In this document: positions 36,166-45,570 of the stretch, piece by piece | Numbering within the stretch: the first letter of the stretch is position 1 | How the letters are laid out: every line of letters starts with the position of its first letter | Origin: an uncultured Clostridiaceae bacterium | GTDB lineage: Bacteria > Bacillota > Clostridia > Clostridiales > Clostridiaceae | Length of the DNA stretch: 55,420 bases | Assembly: GCA_946405135.1 (NCBI GenBank) | Contig: CAMJGD010000007.1 | Span: 85,580 to 140,999 of the forward strand | Reading direction: 5' to 3' | Notes under the pieces: generated by a model | Told to the model about the DNA's origin: nothing | Databases searched by the model: none | The model's input: the letters and a program-made list of their open reading frames with translations, nothing else | Made by a program: the position numbers and the translations under genes

Positions 36166-37863
36166 GGCCTATTAATTTATAAAAATTATGTTGATGAAGT
36201 TAATAAAATAATAGAGGATGGTAGTAAGTTGCATTTTACTCCTAGAGGAGAAGAAAGTCATATAAAAGAAGGAGACTATTCTTTGCCAGATAATTTTTAT
36301 GAAGGAATAGAAAAAAGAATGCAGGAACTTCATGGAAGAGGCATAGATGAGAATGAAGTTAAAATGTTAATGGGATTTGATATAGAAAATTATTTTAAAA
36401 ATTTTATTAGAAATTTTGAACAAGGTGTAAAAAAAGATGAATTATCTAAAGTAGTAGATGAAAAAATAATAAATTTAGTAGAAAATTTTTTGAAAATGGC
36501 AGGGAAAAAGCTTCAAAAGGTTTTTCCTGTTAAAGTATTTTATGGTCTCTGTCTTCATTTAAGTTCAAGTATTAATAGACTGAAAAGCAACAAGAATATA
36601 GTAAATCATAATTTAAAAAATATAAAGAAAGATTATAAAAATGAGTTTGAAATAGCTAAAGATTTTACAAAGAGCATTGAAAATATGTATAAAGTAGTTA
36701 TACCTGAAGATGAAGTGGGATTTATAGCTATGTTTTTGACTGTAGATGAAATGGAGAGCTCTTGTGTAGATGATAAACCTATAGTAGTCATAGCTATGCA
36801 TGGCAGAGCTACTGCTTCTTCCATGGCGGAGGTGGTAAACAAGCTAGTAGGAGCCAACAATGTATATGCCTATGATATGATTCTTGATAAAAGCTCAAAA
36901 ATAGCTTATGAAGAATTAAAGGATATTATTATAAAAAAACATCAAGGGGCAGGGGTATTGCTTCTTGTGGATATGGGTTCTTTAAATATATTTGGAGAGC
37001 TTATAAGCAAAGATACAGGTATTGATATAAAGGTTTTAGATATGGTATCTACACCTATAGCTATTGAGTGTTCAAGGAAAGCTGTTATAGAAACAAATAT
37101 AAACAATATCTATAATGAAATTCAATATAGTATGATTCAGTATGCTCCTTATAATATTAAGGTTTCAGAAGATTTCATACCAAGTAATGACAATATTATA
37201 ATTACTTTATGTACCACAGGAGAAGGGAGTGCTATTAAACTTAAAAATTTTATTGAAACTAAAATAAATGTAAATGATTACAATGTGCAGGTTTTTCCTA
37301 TGTCTCTAAATAATAGGCAGCATATGTATAATACAATAACTACTCTTTCAAAGAAGAAAAATGTGTTAGCTATAGTGGGCACCATTAATCCAAAGATATA
37401 TGGAATACCTTATATATCAACTTATGAAATATTTATGGACAAGGACTGTAGCAAAATAAAAGATATATTAGATAATTTTTATAAAAATAAAATGGCAGAA
37501 GAAGAGGAGTCCATGAGTTATAGCACTTTTATTGAATCACTTCAAAGAGAAATTTCTAATATGGATTTATCAAATTTTGAAGGAATGTATAAAGATTTTT
37601 TAATAAAGCTTCAAAATAGTGTAAATAGGACCATAGAATATGATATATCTATTGGTCTTATGGTTCATATGGTATGTTGTATAAGCAGTATAATTTCAGG
37701 AAAGGAAACTCCTACATGCTATTCAAAGGAAATCTTAAAGGAAAAGTATAGCTTTGAATTTGGATGCATAGAGAATAGTCTTGCAGATATAGCTCAGTTT
37801 TATAATATATGTTTTAATGATGATGAAATAAGCTTTATTTTAAGAAATATACTAAGTATATAA
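36166..37863 (+). pseudogene. LevR-type activator, C-terminal fragment (PRD-EIIA-PRD)
   Basis: The continuation of the preceding fragment in the same frame. It holds a PTS regulation domain (about 36400-36760), a mannose-type EIIA domain with AMHGRATASS (the His is a likely phosphorylation site), an EIIB-like region (FIPSNDNIIITLCTTGEGSA) and a second PRD near the end. These domains sense sugar through PTS phosphorylation. Together with the N-terminal part the protein would be 909 residues plus the stop, close to LevR. Translation might restart at a TTG at 36229 after GAGGATGG, giving a separate 544-residue protein; this is unproven. Confidence 0.83.
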
Positions 37864-37912
37864 ATTATGTGTATAAATATTATATATCAAAGTATAATAT
37901 GCAATTGAATGA

Positions 37913-37974
37913 GTTTGAATGTATTTGATTTATATGCCAAAAATATTAGTCAAATACATCAAACTTATTTTTTT
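37913..37974 (+). terminator. Rho-independent terminator after the LevR-type gene
   Basis: GTTTGAATGTATTTGA pairs with TCAAATACATCAAAC (one bulge) over a loop of about 21 nt and runs into TTATTTTTTT. Confidence 0.8.
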
Positions 37975-38009
37975 AGCATATATTTCAGTATAAACATAAT
38001 AAGTAGAAG

Positions 38010-38076
38010 GTATAAGTGTATAAAAAATGTATACATTTACAATCAATATAAGTACAAGTGTATAGTATGTGTATAA
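38010..38076 (+). promoter_or_regulatory. Candidate upstream activator sites for the LevR-type regulator
   Basis: AAGTGTATA occurs at 38014-38022 and 38056-38064, with a third near-copy ATGTGTATA at 38067-38075. They lie about 65-125 bp before the sigma-54 promoter, the usual place for enhancer sites of such activators. Confidence 0.45.
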
Positions 38077-38138
38077 ATTATGATTGGATATTGTTATAAA
38101 GCTATGAATAATACTTACATTTCAATCATTTACAATAT

Positions 38139-38153
38139 TGGCATGATTATTGC
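38139..38153 (+). promoter_or_regulatory. Sigma-54 (-24/-12) promoter of the PTS operon
   Basis: TGGCAT-N5-TTGC matches the consensus TGGCAC-N5-TTGC with the invariant GG and GC at exact spacing. It lies 56 bp before the EIIA start and downstream of a sigma-54 activator gene, which makes the call strong. Confidence 0.85.
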
Positions 38154-38208
38154 TTTAAATAATAGTAATGGTAAGACAGATAAATTTAAAATAGATGGAG
38201 GAATGACC

Positions 38209-38556
38209 ATGGCAGAAAAAATAGGCGAAAGCCTTAATGAAGAAATAGTATTTAAGCTTATAAGCTTTTCTGGTGATGCAAGGAGCTTTATATATGAAGC
38301 TTTTAGTCTTGTAATGCAGGGGGAATGCGAAGAGGCAGAAAAGTCTTTAAGTGAAGCTGAAGATTCTATAATTAAAGCTCATAATATACAAACAGAACTT
38401 ATTCAAAATGAAGCAAAAGGAAAGCATATTGAGTTAAATCTTCTAATGGTACATGCACAGGATCATTTAATGAATACTCTTTTGGCAAAAGAATTAATAA
38501 AAAATATGATGTATATGCAAAAAGAAATAAATGAATTAAAAAATAAGGTTAAATAG
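38209..38556 (+). CDS. PTS lactose/cellobiose-family EIIA component
   Basis: A 115-residue all-helical EIIA of the Lac/Cel family. The phosphorylated His is H82 in MVHAQDHLM, with the metal/trimer Asp D85 following. The ATG at 38209 is 7 nt after GGAGG; an ATG at 38203 is too close to it, and longer in-frame extensions cross the sigma-54 promoter. It passes phosphate from HPr to the EIIB encoded at 39261. It is first in the operon. Confidence 0.92.
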   Translation: MAEKIGESLNEEIVFKLISFSGDARSFIYEAFSLVMQGECEEAEKSLSEAEDSIIKAHNIQTELIQNEAKGKHIELNLLMVHAQDHLMNTLLAKELIKNMMYMQKEINELKNKVK

Positions 38557-38600
38557 AACAATTTATTTATTAAATATTATAGCAGGAGGCTAAAAAGTAG

Positions 38601-39131
38601 ATGATTAAGATAGTGCAATTTTTAAATCAAGTTCAAGCAGGTTTTGGTGGAGATGAAAGAATGAATATAAAGCCACAAATACAAAATGGAGCTGTTGGTC
38701 TTGGTATGCTGCTTAAATCTGCACTTATGAGAAATGGGGGGGATATAACGGCTACAGTGATTTGTGGAGATAATTATTTTTTAGAGAATAGAGAAGAAGC
38801 CATAGAAGAAATATTAGACATGATAAAAAAAGTAAGCCCAGATGTAGTTATATGTGGTCCAGCACTAAATTATAAAAGATATGGAGAATGTTGTGGTTAT
38901 TTGGCGGAAGCTGTGAACAAACAGTTAGGTATACCTGCCTTCGCGGCTATGTCTAAAGACAGCACAGGTACAGAACTGTTTAGAAAAAGGGTTTATATTA
39001 TAGAAACTCCAAATAGAGGGGGTGCAGGACTAAGCGAATCCCTAAAAAAAATTTCCAATTTTGCTATGAAATTAGCCAAAAATGAGCCTATAGGAACTGC
39101 AACTGAAGATGGGTATTTCATCAAAGATTGA
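38601..39131 (+). CDS. GrdB-related protein (short form) inside the PTS operon
   Basis: A 176-residue protein resembling the N-terminal half of the glycine/betaine/sarcosine reductase B subunit: IVQFLNQVQAGFGGDER at the start, then VICGDNYFLENREEA and SPDVVICGPALNYKRYG. Full GrdB is more than twice as long and carries a selenocysteine motif in its missing C-terminal half. The frame ends in TGA followed by TGT, but read-through adds only 14 codons, so selenocysteine is unlikely. Position between EIIA and EIIB suggests a role in metabolism of the imported glycoside, such as an aglycone or modified sugar; this is inference. Confidence 0.72.
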   Translation: MIKIVQFLNQVQAGFGGDERMNIKPQIQNGAVGLGMLLKSALMRNGGDITATVICGDNYFLENREEAIEEILDMIKKVSPDVVICGPALNYKRYGECCGYLAEAVNKQLGIPAFAAMSKDSTGTELFRKRVYIIETPNRGGAGLSESLKKISNFAMKLAKNEPIGTATEDGYFIKD

Positions 39132-39260
39132 TGTTTTAAGGTTATTCCATTGATCTTTCTCAGTTTATAAGTACAGCATTTATTCTATTCATATATTAAT
39201 ATTTTGAGAAGGAGCAATGTTCTTATAACAAAATAGACTATAAATTTTAGGAGGGATTTT

Positions 39261-39569
39261 ATGATTAATATCGTATTATTTTGTTCTGCAGGAATGTCTA
39301 CAAGTTTGTTGGTAAATAAAATGGAAAAGTGTGCAAAGGCTAAAGGCATAGAGGTTTCCATAAATGCTTACCCTGAAGCGGAAATGTCAAAACGTCTAGA
39401 TAATGTTGATGTAGTATTACTTGGACCACAAATAAGATATGTACTAAGTAAGGCAAAAAAACTCTGCAGCGAAAAAGGAATTCCAATTGATGTCATAAAT
39501 CCGCAGGATTATGGATTAATGAATGGTGAAAAGGTATTAGATCAAGCTTTAAAGCTTGCTAATAAATAA
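39261..39569 (+). CDS. PTS lactose/cellobiose-family EIIB component
   Basis: A 102-residue EIIB with the phosphocysteine C8 in LFCSAGMSTSLL, the family signature. It takes phosphate from EIIA and phosphorylates the sugar bound by EIIC. TAGGAGGG precedes the ATG. The EIIC gene follows 25 bp downstream. An untranslated gap of about 130 bp separates it from the GrdB-like gene. Confidence 0.94.
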   Translation: MINIVLFCSAGMSTSLLVNKMEKCAKAKGIEVSINAYPEAEMSKRLDNVDVVLLGPQIRYVLSKAKKLCSEKGIPIDVINPQDYGLMNGEKVLDQALKLANK

Positions 39570-39594
39570 AAAATAATAAGGGGGCCGTTTATTC

Positions 39595-40932
39595 ATGAGT
39601 AAATTTACAGACGCAATGGAAAGTAAATTGATGCCTATAGCTGGGAAAATATCTGAAAACAGATATTTAGTAGCAATTCGTGATGGATTTATGGTAGCTA
39701 TGCCATTACTTATAATAGGGGCTATGTCATTACTTTTCGCAAATTTTCCTATTAGTGGTTACAAAGAATTCATGACTAAAATATTTGGGGAAAACTGGAG
39801 TGTATTTTTTGTAAGACCTTTTGAAGCTACCATGGCAATAATGACCATATTTGTTATCTTTGGAATATCATTCAGTTTAGCTAAGCATTATGATATAGAA
39901 GGAATAAGTACAGCAGTTATTGCACTAGTTGCATTTTTCATACTTACACCTTTTACCATGAATTTTACTCCTGAGGGAAGTAAAGAAGTTTTTAAAATTG
40001 GAGATATCATACCTATGGAGTGGATTGGGGCTAAAGGGTTGTTTGTAGGAATGATTACAGCTATCTTATCTACAGAGATTGTTAAGTTTGTTGTAAGAAA
40101 AGGATGGGTAATAAAGATGCCTGAAGGTGTTCCACCTACAGTAGCAAAGGCGTTTTCTGCTTTAATACCTGGAGTTATAGTTATATTAACTTTTGACATA
40201 GTAAGATTAATATTTACATTTACATCTTTTGGAACAATACATCAGTTCATTTACAAGATACTTCAAGCACCATTAACTGCTTTGGGTGATACTTTAGGTG
40301 CAACTCTTATAGCTAACTTATTTATAGGACTTTTCTGGGTATTTGGTATCCATGGTGCTAATATTGTTGGATCTGTTATGGGCCCAATCTGGATATCTTT
40401 ATCTGCAGAAAATTTAGATGCTTATCAGTCAGGAGCAACGCATCTTCCACACATAATTACTCAGCAGTTCCAAGAAATATATCTACAATTAGGTGGTTCT
40501 GGATGTACTTTAGCACTATGCCTTGCCATGATATTTATATGCAAGTCGCAGCAATGCAAGAAATTGGGAAAACTTGCTATACTTCCAGGATTGTTTAACA
40601 TCAACGAACCTATAACTTTTGGATTACCAGTAGTGCTTAATCCTATAATGATGATTCCGTTTATTTTAACTCCTATGATACTATCAATAATATGTTATGT
40701 TGCCATTTCTTTAGGGCTAGTTCCACCACCATCTGGTGTAATAATACCTTGGACAACACCACCTATAATTGGAGGATTCCTCATTGCTGGAGTCCGAGGA
40801 GCACTTCTTCAGATAGTTGAACTTATTATATCTTTCTTCATTTATTTACCTTTCTTGAAGGTAGTAGATAAACAGTACTATGAGCAAGAGAACTCTTACG
40901 AAGCAGCTCAGGGAGCTTCATTAAATAGTTAG
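39595..40932 (+). CDS. PTS cellobiose-family EIIC permease
   Basis: A 445-residue membrane permease with about ten segments, matching Cel/Chb EIIC, including FGIHGANIVGSVMGPIW and the conserved PGLFNINEPITFGLP loop that binds substrate. It imports a beta-linked disaccharide or aryl-beta-glucoside as the 6-phosphate. The downstream GH1 and GH4 phospho-beta-glucosidases support a beta-glucoside. Confidence 0.94.
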   Translation: MSKFTDAMESKLMPIAGKISENRYLVAIRDGFMVAMPLLIIGAMSLLFANFPISGYKEFMTKIFGENWSVFFVRPFEATMAIMTIFVIFGISFSLAKHYDIEGISTAVIALVAFFILTPFTMNFTPEGSKEVFKIGDIIPMEWIGAKGLFVGMITAILSTEIVKFVVRKGWVIKMPEGVPPTVAKAFSALIPGVIVILTFDIVRLIFTFTSFGTIHQFIYKILQAPLTALGDTLGATLIANLFIGLFWVFGIHGANIVGSVMGPIWISLSAENLDAYQSGATHLPHIITQQFQEIYLQLGGSGCTLALCLAMIFICKSQQCKKLGKLAILPGLFNINEPITFGLPVVLNPIMMIPFILTPMILSIICYVAISLGLVPPPSGVIIPWTTPPIIGGFLIAGVRGALLQIVELIISFFIYLPFLKVVDKQYYEQENSYEAAQGASLNS

Positions 40933-40944
40933 ATTATATAAAAT

Positions 40945-40976
40945 TATTCAGGTGACTAATATTAGTCACCTGAATA
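40945..40976 (+). repeat. 32-bp perfect palindrome between EIIC and downstream genes
   Basis: TATTCAGGTGACTAAT is followed at once by its reverse complement. There is no T-run. It may be an RNA processing or stabilising hairpin that lowers expression of the hydrolase genes relative to the PTS genes, or an operator. Confidence 0.8.
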
Positions 40977-41009
40977 CATATTAAAATGCTTTAAGAAAGG
41001 GTAGATTTA

Positions 41010-41474
41010 ATGAAAATTTATGAAGAAGCGATAATAAGCCTAATGAAACCTCAATACTACTATAAATTTAAAAATGAACCTTTAAGTAAGATATTTAGAT
41101 TTCAAATGCTAATTACCTTGATTGGATTTGCCTTTTCAAATCTGGCATCGCTATTTAAAAGGGTATTTAATAGAAATCTTCCTTCTCTTTTAAATCTTTA
41201 TAAAGCAGCAGGACCTTTAAATGTAGTGCTGGGTTTAATATATATGTGGTTAGGCGTTTTAACTGCTTCCTTAATACTTTCTTTCATATTTTATACAATA
41301 AACTTATTCAGAAAAGTAGAAAATTTAAAATTTATAGATGTTTTTAATTATACTACTCATACATTGATTATATGTGCGATTCTAGGAAGTTTTTTAGGAC
41401 CTTTTGTAATATTTTTTGCTTTTAGTTATTATTTTTTAGCTTTAAAAGGAGAAAAAGTAAAAATGGAGGGATAA
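41010..41474 (+). CDS. Small membrane protein (DUF1189/Yip1-like), unassigned
   Basis: A 154-residue protein with four hydrophobic segments (about 32-48, 70-98, 115-130, 130-147). The pattern is loosely like DUF1189 or Yip1-type membrane proteins. It lies inside the PTS/hydrolase operon, and its end overlaps the SD of the GH1 gene (ATGGAGGG), so the two are translationally coupled. Function unknown. Confidence 0.65.
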   Translation: MKIYEEAIISLMKPQYYYKFKNEPLSKIFRFQMLITLIGFAFSNLASLFKRVFNRNLPSLLNLYKAAGPLNVVLGLIYMWLGVLTASLILSFIFYTINLFRKVENLKFIDVFNYTTHTLIICAILGSFLGPFVIFFAFSYYFLALKGEKVKMEG

Positions 41475-41477
41475 GTG

Positions 41478-42866
41478 GTGAATGTAGAATACAAATTTCC
41501 TAAAGGATTTTGGTGGGGGGCTGCAGCTTCTGCTCCGCAAACAGAAGGAGCTGCAAGAGAAGATGGCAAGGGGCAGAATATTTGGGATTTTTGGTACGAA
41601 AAAGAGTACAATAGATTTTTTAATAATGTGGGACCAGAAGTAACATCAGATTTTTATCATAGATATAAAGAAGATATTAGTATTATGAAGGATCTTAACT
41701 TCAATTCCTTTAGAACTTCTATATCCTGGTCGAGACTCATTCCAGAAGGAGTAGGAGAAATAAATCCTAAGGCAGTAGAATTTTATAATAATGTAATAAA
41801 TGAACTTATAGATAAAGGCATTGAACCTATTATAAATCTTTATCACTTTGATATGCCTTTAACAATGCAAAACAAAGGAGGGTGGGAGAGTAAAGAAGTA
41901 ATAGAGGCGTATGCAAGCTATGCAAGGACTTGCTTTAAACTCTTTGGAGACAGAGTTAAATGGTGGATAACTTTTAATGAACCTATTGTTCCTGCAGAAG
42001 GAGGATATTTATATAATTTTCACTATCCTGATGTAGTAGATTTTAAAAAAGCCATACAAGTGGCATATAATACAATGGTAGCTCATGCAAGAGCAGTGGA
42101 GGAATTCAGAAAACTAAATATTAAACAGGGAAAGATAGGAATTGTATTAAATTTAAGTCCTACCTATCCAAGGAGCAATAATTCTGCAGATTTAAAAGCA
42201 ACTAAAATAGCTGATATGTTGATTAATAGAAGTTTTCTTGATCCAGCAGCAAATGGAAGATATCCAGAAGAACTAATAGAATTATTGAAACAATATAACC
42301 ATCTACCAAAGTTTACAGAACTAGAAATTGATTTATTAAAAAACAATGTAGTTGATTTTCTTGGTATAAATTACTATCAGCCGAGAAGGGTAAAGGCTAA
42401 GGCATCTATGTCTAATCCAGAGGCGCCATTTATGCCTGATTTCTTTTTCGATGAATATATAATGCCTGGAAGGAAAATGAATCCTTATAGAGGATGGGAG
42501 ATATATGAAAAAGGCATATATGACATCATGATAAATATAAAGGAAAATTACGGGAACATACCCTGTTATGTTTCAGAAAATGGTATGGGAGTAGAAGGAG
42601 AAGAAAGATATATAGTTAATGGTGAGATTCAAGATGATTACAGGATAGAGTTTATAAGAGATCATTTAATGTGGCTGCACAAAGCTATCAATGAAGGTTG
42701 TGATGTTAGAGGATATCATTTGTGGACATTTATAGATAACTGGTCTTGGTTAAATGCTTATAAAAATCGTTATGGACTTGTGTCTTTAGATCTAGAAACC
42801 CAAAAAAGAACTTTGAAAAAGAGTGCTTATTGGTTTAAAGAGGTTGCTAAAAATAATGGGTTTTAA
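41478..42866 (+). CDS. GH1 family 6-phospho-beta-glucosidase
   Basis: A 462-residue TIM-barrel enzyme. The acid/base Glu is E168 in TFNEP and the nucleophile E367 in VSENGMG. Near the C-terminus NWSWLNAYKNRYG has Ser where ordinary beta-glucosidases have Glu and keeps the following Tyr, as in phospho-glycosidases that bind the 6-phosphate; the usual Lys is shifted by one (K-N instead of E-K). GTG start at 41478 lies 7 nt after GGAGGG; another GTG at 41475 is possible. It should cleave the phosphorylated disaccharide delivered by the PTS. Confidence 0.9.
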   Translation: MNVEYKFPKGFWWGAAASAPQTEGAAREDGKGQNIWDFWYEKEYNRFFNNVGPEVTSDFYHRYKEDISIMKDLNFNSFRTSISWSRLIPEGVGEINPKAVEFYNNVINELIDKGIEPIINLYHFDMPLTMQNKGGWESKEVIEAYASYARTCFKLFGDRVKWWITFNEPIVPAEGGYLYNFHYPDVVDFKKAIQVAYNTMVAHARAVEEFRKLNIKQGKIGIVLNLSPTYPRSNNSADLKATKIADMLINRSFLDPAANGRYPEELIELLKQYNHLPKFTELEIDLLKNNVVDFLGINYYQPRRVKAKASMSNPEAPFMPDFFFDEYIMPGRKMNPYRGWEIYEKGIYDIMINIKENYGNIPCYVSENGMGVEGEERYIVNGEIQDDYRIEFIRDHLMWLHKAINEGCDVRGYHLWTFIDNWSWLNAYKNRYGLVSLDLETQKRTLKKSAYWFKEVAKNNGF

Positions 42867-42910
42867 AACAAAGATAAAGAAAATGTCGTAAAAAAACAGG
42901 AGGTGTTTTT

Positions 42911-44224
42911 ATGAAAACAGGACTTAAAATAGCAACTATTGGAGGAGGATCTAGTTATACCCCTGAAATAATAGAAGGATTTATAAATAAAAAACTTTCA
43001 GGAGAACTTCCAATAAAAGATATATACCTTGTAGATATCAAAGAAGGCAAAGAAAAATTAGATATAGTAGGGAACCTAGCTAAAAGGATGGTTAAAAAAG
43101 CAGGGGCAGATATAAATATACATCTTACTCTTGATAGAAGAGAAGCTTTGAAAGATGCAGATTTTGTTACTACACAGTTTAGAGTTGGACTTATGGAGGC
43201 AAGAATAAGGGATGAAAAAATTCCTCTAGCATATGATTTAATAGGGCAGGAAACCACGGGAGCTGGAGGTTTTGCTAAGGCTCAAAGAACTATTCCCGTA
43301 ATACTTGATATATGCAAAGATATGGAAGAACTATGTCCAGAAGCTTGGCTTATCAATTTTACAAATCCTTCAGGTATAATTACAGAAGCAGTTTTAAAAT
43401 ATACAAAAATAAAAGTTATAGGTTTATGTAATGTGCCTATAGGCATGGTAAGCATGGTAGCAGAATTATATGGAGTGTCTTCAGATAGAATTTATATCGA
43501 ATTTGGTGGACTAAATCATTTAGTATGGGGAAGAAAAATCTATAAGGATGGTATAGATGTAACGAAAGAAGTTATTGATATGATAAAGGATGGAAAAGCT
43601 TTTTCCATGAAGAACATTCCTAATACTCAATGGGGAGGGGAACTTTTAGATGCTCTTGGAGTGCTTCCTTGTCCCTATCATAGATATTATTATTTAACCC
43701 AAGAGATGCTTAAAGAATGTAAGGAACAAGCTGAAAAAGAAGGCACAAGAGGAGAAGTGGTAAGAAAACTTGAAAAAGATTTGTTTCAGCTTTACAAGGA
43801 TCCTGATCTAGCTATAAAACCACCTCAACTTGCTAAAAGAGGAGGAGCTCACTATAGTGAAGCAGCAGTAAATCTAATAAATTCTATATACAATGATAAA
43901 AAGGATATTCAATATGTAAATGTAAGAAATGATGGAACTATATTAGATTTGCCTGAAAATGTAGCTATTGAATGCAATTGCGTTATTGATAAAAATGGAG
44001 CCCATCCTATTCATATAGGGCACATGGAAACAAGTATCAGAGGACTTCTTCAAATAGTAAAGGCTTATGAAGAATTAACGGTAGAAGCTGGAGTAAAAGG
44101 AGATTATAAAGCTGCATTAAAAGCACTTACTATTCATCCCTTAGTTAAAGATGCTTCCGTGGCTAAAAAGGTATTAGATGATATTATAAGAGAAAATATA
44201 GAGTATTTGCCTCAATATAAGTAG
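42911..44224 (+). CDS. GH4 family 6-phospho-beta-glucosidase
   Basis: A 437-residue NAD+- and metal-dependent glycosidase. It has the N-terminal Rossmann motif TIGGGSSYTPE, then GQETTGAGGF, NFTNPSG, the metal-binding cysteine in GLCNVPI and the histidine in GGLNHL. This motif set is that of LicH/CelF-type 6-phospho-beta-glucosidases. CAGGAGG precedes the ATG. The operon therefore encodes two unrelated phospho-glucosidases, which may differ in substrate range. Confidence 0.92.
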   Translation: MKTGLKIATIGGGSSYTPEIIEGFINKKLSGELPIKDIYLVDIKEGKEKLDIVGNLAKRMVKKAGADINIHLTLDRREALKDADFVTTQFRVGLMEARIRDEKIPLAYDLIGQETTGAGGFAKAQRTIPVILDICKDMEELCPEAWLINFTNPSGIITEAVLKYTKIKVIGLCNVPIGMVSMVAELYGVSSDRIYIEFGGLNHLVWGRKIYKDGIDVTKEVIDMIKDGKAFSMKNIPNTQWGGELLDALGVLPCPYHRYYYLTQEMLKECKEQAEKEGTRGEVVRKLEKDLFQLYKDPDLAIKPPQLAKRGGAHYSEAAVNLINSIYNDKKDIQYVNVRNDGTILDLPENVAIECNCVIDKNGAHPIHIGHMETSIRGLLQIVKAYEELTVEAGVKGDYKAALKALTIHPLVKDASVAKKVLDDIIRENIEYLPQYK

Positions 44225-44262
44225 TTTTTACAACAATTGAACTCAAGAAGGGAGTGGACTGT

Positions 44263-45348
44263 TTGAAAAGATTAGGATTTTCTGTTTATCCTGGACATGC
44301 AGCTTTAGAAGATAATCTATCCTATATACAGTTAGCCAATAAATATGGATTCAAAAGAGTATTTACTTGCCTCTTATCTTTAGATGGAGATAAGAATAAA
44401 GTATTAAAAGAATTTAAAGAAACAGTAGCTGAAGCAAATAAATATGGCATGGAAGTCATAGCGGATATTAATCCACAAGTGTTTAAAGAGTTAGGGATCA
44501 GTTACAGTGACTTAGGCATATTTAAAACTATGGGGCTATATGGAATTAGGCTCGATATTGGTTTTACAGGAAATGAAGAGTCCCTCATGACTTTTAATAA
44601 ATATGGTTTAAAAATAGAATTAAATATGAGCAGTGGAACTAAATATTTAGATAATGTACTAAGTTTTAGACCTAACACAGAAAATTTACTTGGTTGTCAT
44701 AACTTTTATCCACATAGATACACAGGGCTTAGTTATAAGCATTTTATTGAATGCAGTGAACAGTTTAAAACATATAACCTAAGAACTGCCGCCTTTGTTT
44801 CTTCAAGTCAAGCTAAAGTAGGACCTTGGCCCGTAAGTGAAGGAATATGTACTCTAGAGCAGCATAGGGAGATGCCTATAACAGCTCAAGCAAAGCATTT
44901 ATTTGCTACAGATTTAATTGATGATGTTATCATAGCTAATGCTTTTGCTTCAGAGGAAGAATTTAAAGCTTTAAGTAAAATCGATCCTTATAAGATTACT
45001 TTAAGTGTACAAATTGAAGATGATTTATCAGATGTAGAAAAAAAGATCATTTTTGAAGATGATCATTTCAATAGAGGGGATATATCTGATTATATGATAA
45101 GATCAACCATGACAAGAATAAAATATAGAGGTCACAAATTTGATGCTTTTAATACAAGAAATATTAAAAGAGGAGATATAATTATAGATAATTCTCTTTA
45201 TGCTCAATATGCTGGAGAACTTCAGATTGCATTAAAGGATATGAAAAATTATGGAAAAACTAATGTGGTAGGAAAAATAAAAGAAGATGAAGTATTTTTG
45301 CTAGACTATATAAAACCTTGGCAAAAATTTGCACTTACTGAAGGTTAA
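44263..45348 (+). CDS. MupG-like (DUF871, GH170) TIM-barrel protein
   Basis: A 361-residue protein of the DUF871 family (LGFSVYPGHAALEDN at the start; N-terminal TIM barrel, C-terminal cyclophilin-like domain). The Staphylococcus member MupG hydrolyses MurNAc-6-phosphate-GlcNAc. The start is TTG at 44263 with GAAGGGAG 8 nt upstream; a GTG at 44254 overlaps that site. As last gene of a cellobiose-type PTS operon it may act on a related 6-phospho-disaccharide. Calling it a true 6-phospho-muramidase is not justified by sequence alone. Confidence 0.85.
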   Translation: MKRLGFSVYPGHAALEDNLSYIQLANKYGFKRVFTCLLSLDGDKNKVLKEFKETVAEANKYGMEVIADINPQVFKELGISYSDLGIFKTMGLYGIRLDIGFTGNEESLMTFNKYGLKIELNMSSGTKYLDNVLSFRPNTENLLGCHNFYPHRYTGLSYKHFIECSEQFKTYNLRTAAFVSSSQAKVGPWPVSEGICTLEQHREMPITAQAKHLFATDLIDDVIIANAFASEEEFKALSKIDPYKITLSVQIEDDLSDVEKKIIFEDDHFNRGDISDYMIRSTMTRIKYRGHKFDAFNTRNIKRGDIIIDNSLYAQYAGELQIALKDMKNYGKTNVVGKIKEDEVFLLDYIKPWQKFALTEG

Positions 45349-45349
45349 T

Positions 45350-45394
45350 ATTAAAGCCATGTTTTAAATTGATAATTTAAAACATGGCTTTAAT
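45350..45394 (+). terminator. Long perfect terminator hairpin of the PTS operon
   Basis: A 21-bp perfect stem (ATTAAAGCCATGTTTTAAATT and its reverse complement) with a 3-nt loop, followed by TTATTAG. Confidence 0.87.
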
Positions 45395-45570
45395 TTATTA
45401 GTTAAAGATAATTTTATATCAATGGTATAAGGCATAAAAGTAAGGTGAATTATGCCGCTTTTTATATGTAGTTTGGTATATTTTTACATCGTATTATGAT
45501 TCTTTACAAAATAAATTATATTTTTATATAAATAAACAAAAAACTATTGAAAATTATTTATTATAATATT

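Noticed and set aside
39129..39173. TGA-TGT at the end of the GrdB-like gene as a possible selenocysteine
   Set aside because: Read-through adds only 14 unrelated codons and the GrdB selenocysteine motif belongs to the missing C-terminal half.
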